Source: a virus. From it: a DNA stretch of 30,616 nucleotides. A program made the position numbers and the translations under genes. The stretch is from positions 1-30,616 of the IMG/VR virus record IMGVR_UViG_3300030693_000025; one strand, 5' to 3'. This document shows, piece after piece, positions 28,608 through 30,616 of this stretch. Under the pieces are notes generated by a model. The model did no database searches and was not told where the DNA came from. It saw only the letters and a program-made list of their open reading frames with translations. Position 1 is the first letter of the stretch, and the number at the start of each line of letters is the position of its first letter.

Positions 28608-29358
28608 TATCACAAATCTTCGCAGTACGATCGTACCGAAGTCGGATCAACTAAACGCCGATCAACTGCTTGACGGCGATATGACGATCACCGTTACAGA
28701 CGTGCGCATGGGCAATGATGAACAGCCCGTGATCCTGCACTACAAGGATGATCAGGGGCGTCCGTTCAAGCCTGGAAAGACCATGCGCAAGTTGCTGATT
28801 TTCGCGTGGGGTGAGGACGGGCGCGAGTGGATCGGCAAGTCCATGACGCTTTACAACGATCATGCTGTGAAGTTCGGCGGGATGGTCGTGGGTGGAATTC
28901 GCATCAGCCATTTGAGCAATATCGAGCGCGAAATATCGCTGTCGCTGAATTCTACGAAGGGCAAGAAAGCGACGCATACGATATTGCCACTCACGGTCGT
29001 AACGCTCGATGACGTGCTCAAGGCAATCAAGGCCGCTACTGGTCGCAACGCGATGAACGCGGCGAAGGTGATGGCAATGAAGCTCACCTCCGAGAGCGAC
29101 GTGCAGGCAGCTAGTGATGCTTATGCTGAACGCGCGAAAGAGTTGCGCGGCGGTGTGACGAGCGCCCAACCGCCCGTCGAGCCCCAACCTGCCGCACTCA
29201 GCGTCGGTACCAAGCACCTCATCGACACCATGAACAGCCGCATGGACATCGACGCACTCGACGCCGACGCCACCCTGATCAGCGAATTGCCCGAAGCCGA
29301 CCGCGAAGAAGCGACCGAGCGTTACCACCAGCGCCGCGAAGAATTGCTAGGCGCATAA
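28594..29358 (+). CDS. Conserved exonuclease-partner protein, OB-fold-like, TTG start
   Basis: The product is 254 aa starting at TTG 28594. AGGAGG at 28582-28587 is 6 nt before this TTG; the in-frame TTG at 28588 would leave no spacing. It overlaps the exonuclease by 14 nt. The first 135 residues (SDQLNADQLLDGDMTITVTDVRM, MRKLLIFAWGEDGREWIGKSMTLYNDHAVKFGG, GIRISHLSNIEREISLSLNSTKGKKATHTI) form a beta-rich fold resembling an OB-type single-strand-binding domain. A helical segment follows (ASDAYAERAKELRG), a Pro-rich linker (PPVEPQPAA), then an acidic C-terminal helix. No RecT/Erf/Rad52 motif is evident. Likely works with the exonuclease in recombination; function is inference. Confidence 0.6.
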   Translation: MATSDITNLRSTIVPKSDQLNADQLLDGDMTITVTDVRMGNDEQPVILHYKDDQGRPFKPGKTMRKLLIFAWGEDGREWIGKSMTLYNDHAVKFGGMVVGGIRISHLSNIEREISLSLNSTKGKKATHTILPLTVVTLDDVLKAIKAATGRNAMNAAKVMAMKLTSESDVQAASDAYAERAKELRGGVTSAQPPVEPQPAALSVGTKHLIDTMNSRMDIDALDADATLISELPEADREEATERYHQRREELLGA

Positions 29359-29370
29359 CCAACCCCGTTG

Positions 29371-29400
29371 GGCGCGCATCCCCGGCGCCTCTTTTTCTTC
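29371..29400 (+). terminator. Intrinsic terminator after the exonuclease operon
   Basis: GGCGC (29371-29375) pairs with GCGCC (29385-29389) around a 9-nt loop, followed by TCTTTTTCTTC. It is 12 nt beyond the stop of the 254-aa gene. It separates the recombination pair from the small genes downstream, though read-through is possible. Confidence 0.65.
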
Positions 29401-29413
29401 GCTGGAGATAGGC

Positions 29414-29701
29414 ATGCCAACCATCACGCAGAAGGGTTTTATCCACGCCGCCGTAGACGATTACACGAAGCTGCTCGAATACAAATTCGCCACTTACCAA
29501 GACATGACTTGTATCGGCTGGGTGTTCGTATGCGAGCACGAACTAACCTTTGAGGTTCCTGGCGAGTTAAACCCAATCGCTATCGAGACGCAGGCGCTGA
29601 AGCGCAAAAAAGCAGAGTTGACCTTGGAATTCAAGAGACGCGTGACGCCGATCAACAGTCGCCTGCAAGACCTCAAGTGCATTGAATCATCCGCCACATA
29701 A
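29414..29701 (+). CDS. Small alpha/beta protein, unknown
   Basis: This 95-aa protein starts at ATG 29414 after GGAGATAGGC. Residues read: KGFIHAAVDDYTKLLEYKF, CIGWVFVCEHELTFEVPGELN (two strands), then a helical charged C-terminus (LKRKKAELTLEFKRRVTPINSRLQDLKC). First gene after the terminator. No family recognised; small phage early protein. Confidence 0.6.
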   Translation: MPTITQKGFIHAAVDDYTKLLEYKFATYQDMTCIGWVFVCEHELTFEVPGELNPIAIETQALKRKKAELTLEFKRRVTPINSRLQDLKCIESSAT

Positions 29702-29713
29702 CCGGAGTTCGCC

Positions 29714-29941
29714 ATGATCGGATGGATATACATTTTCGGACTAGTCTCGCTGCTTGTTACCTTCTTGTGTGTATTCATCCGCGGTGCTGATGAGCGATGT
29801 TTGCGTTCAGAGCCGAAGCCCGATCCTTCAATTGAACGTACAGCTCAGATCATGCTTGATGAATACCACGCACAGATGCGCGCGGGCGGTGAGCCACATT
29901 TCCCACACTGGGCTGACGACATCGTAAGGAGCAAGAAATGA
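29714..29941 (+). CDS. Small single-pass membrane protein
   Basis: The product is 75 aa with an N-terminal membrane helix at about 3-22 (GWIYIFGLVSLLVTFLCVFI), then a cytosolic helical segment (SIERTAQIMLDEYHAQMRAGGEPHFPHW). ATG 29714 follows CGGAG at 8-9 nt and its stop overlaps the next gene (ATGA). Signal-anchor style; no signal-peptidase site is evident. Role unknown. Confidence 0.6.
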   Translation: MIGWIYIFGLVSLLVTFLCVFIRGADERCLRSEPKPDPSIERTAQIMLDEYHAQMRAGGEPHFPHWADDIVRSKK

Positions 29942-30162
29942 AAACCAAAGAGCTAGAAGCATTCATAGCAGCCGCGCATGATGTGATTGATATGAATCAC
30001 GTGCGGCTCGACGGTGTCACCGTATATGGTATGGGAAAGCTTTGGTCAACATTGGCAGCATACGAATCGGTCGAGCTGCACAAGCCTGCGCATTTGCATC
30101 CGAAGGCGAGCGAGCAGACCGATGAGGTGCTCACCCAGTCGGCGTCTAAGGGAGGTGCATGA
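29938..30162 (+). CDS. Small protein, unknown
   Basis: This 74-aa protein starts at ATG 29938, overlapping the previous stop (ATGA), with AAGGAG upstream. A helical segment (KTKELEAFIAAAHDVIDMNHV) and a short strand pair (RLDGVTVYGMGKLWSTLAAYESVE) are seen. Its stop at 30162 overlaps the next start as ATGA. No family recognised. Confidence 0.55.
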   Translation: MKTKELEAFIAAAHDVIDMNHVRLDGVTVYGMGKLWSTLAAYESVELHKPAHLHPKASEQTDEVLTQSASKGGA

Positions 30163-30467
30163 TGGAAGATTTCGTGGTTCGCCACTACAGCGCTGACGAA
30201 CGGCCAACCATCAAAGGAAATGGGTTCGATTGACTGCGTCTTGGAGAGAATCGAGAAGAGGCGCAGGTACTTACCGAGTATATCAACAGGAAGTTTGACA
30301 AATTGCGGCGTCTCTCTGCATCACATGCAGCACTGCTAGCAGCGCTTGAGGAAGCCGAAGCGATTATCGCCAAGAACACGTATCCATGCCCAGATAAGCC
30401 AAATAGCACATGGGGCAAGTTGGAATCGATGCGCGCAGCTATTAAGGCTGAGAAGGAGTTGGGATGA
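30159..30467 (+). pseudogene. Small phage protein interrupted by an in-frame TGA
   Basis: From ATG 30159 the frame reads MMEDFVVRHYSADERPTIKG, then NGFD, then TGA at 30231-30233. It continues in the same frame as LRLGENREEAQVLTEYINRK... and ends at TGA 30465-30467 (102 sense codons besides the two stops). The first part resembles small conserved phage proteins (VRxYSxxERPTIKGNGFDG...). The residue expected after NGFD is Gly; GGA to TGA would be one change. TGA is used as a normal stop throughout this window (many ATGA overlaps), so the code is standard. No start codon near the second part has a site. It could be a point mutation, a sequencing error or programmed read-through. The next gene overlaps the 3' end (ATGA). 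Confidence 0.6.
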
Positions 30468-30616
30468 AAATCATTCAGATACAAGCTATGGGAGGGGAAG
30501 ACGGAGACCTGTACGGGCTCGATGAGCAGGGAGGGCTCTACGTATATCGGTCTGCTATGGGTCCTCACACACGCCGCAATGGTCAGCTAGAGGATGGGTG
30601 GACGTCGGGATGGGCC
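30464..30616 (+). CDS. Small protein, 5' part only (cut by right edge)
   Basis: ATG 30464 overlaps the preceding stop as ATGA, with AGGAGTTGGG upstream. 51 codons are visible to the edge: MKIIQIQAMGGEDGDLYGLDEQGGLYVYRS..., Gly-rich with short strands. Start and frame are supported by the overlap chain; no family is recognisable from this fragment. Confidence 0.5.
   Translation, partial: MKIIQIQAMGGEDGDLYGLDEQGGLYVYRSAMGPHTRRNGQLEDGWTSGWA

Noticed and set aside
1-30616. tRNA genes, integrase, attachment site and lysis cassette
   Set aside because: None could be recognised on either strand by eye; they may lie outside the window.

Overview
The window looks like about 30.6 kb of a tailed dsDNA bacteriophage or prophage. 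It has podovirus-type morphogenesis genes laid out in the order of Salmonella phage P22. No bacterial housekeeping gene, integrase, tRNA or lysis cassette is visible, and both ends cut through phage genes. Moderately high G+C, the codon style and the mix of a P22-type portal/coat/gp4/gp10 set with a capsid-staple protein (known from Bordetella and Burkholderia podoviruses) suggest a proteobacterial, probably Burkholderiales, host. That host call is inference. A divergent pair of small helix-turn-helix regulators suggests a temperate ancestry.

Leftward arm (25327 down to 1, minus strand). After a Cro-like regulator come a DUF1376-type replication protein, a lambda-P-like helicase-loader candidate and a RuvC-like resolvase. 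A run of tiny overlapping genes follows (37-aa membrane hairpin, 50-aa, 51-aa and similar), with an AP2-HNH endonuclease, a capsid-staple protein and a GroES-like co-chaperonin. Packaging and head genes are next: small and large terminase, a 726-aa portal, scaffold, and a coat protein with a GTG start. Then come a beta-rich protein, an intrinsic terminator, a PASTA-like protein, gp4-like and gp10-like tail-assembly proteins, and a 267-aa protein in the slot where P22 keeps its tail needle. A two-gene enzyme cassette follows (Asp/Asn beta-hydroxylase-like plus GNAT acetyltransferase). The arm ends with three ejection proteins, the last carrying a lytic transglycosylase domain, and a tailspike cut by the left edge. 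Most junctions are ATGA, TGATG or TAATG overlaps, so translation is probably coupled.

One gene breaks this arm: an HNH-type endonuclease on the plus strand at 1060-1572, with its own ribosome binding site, a candidate promoter and a terminator.

Rightward arm (25439 to the right edge, plus strand). A small XRE-type regulator is followed by a strong sigma70-like promoter at 25756-25784. Downstream are small genes, a protein with a 12-nt tandem repeat encoding (x-Ala-Ala-Ala)n, a zinc-finger protein, and a RecE-like exonuclease that overlaps a conserved partner starting at TTG. After a terminator come further small genes, one of them interrupted by an in-frame TGA.

Points most worth a second look: the exonuclease partner with no RecT or Erf in sight, the GroES-like gene, the hydroxylase/GNAT cassette inside virion genes, the module shared by the tailspike and the 267-aa protein, the variable tandem repeat with a likely frameshift after it, and the TGA-interrupted gene.
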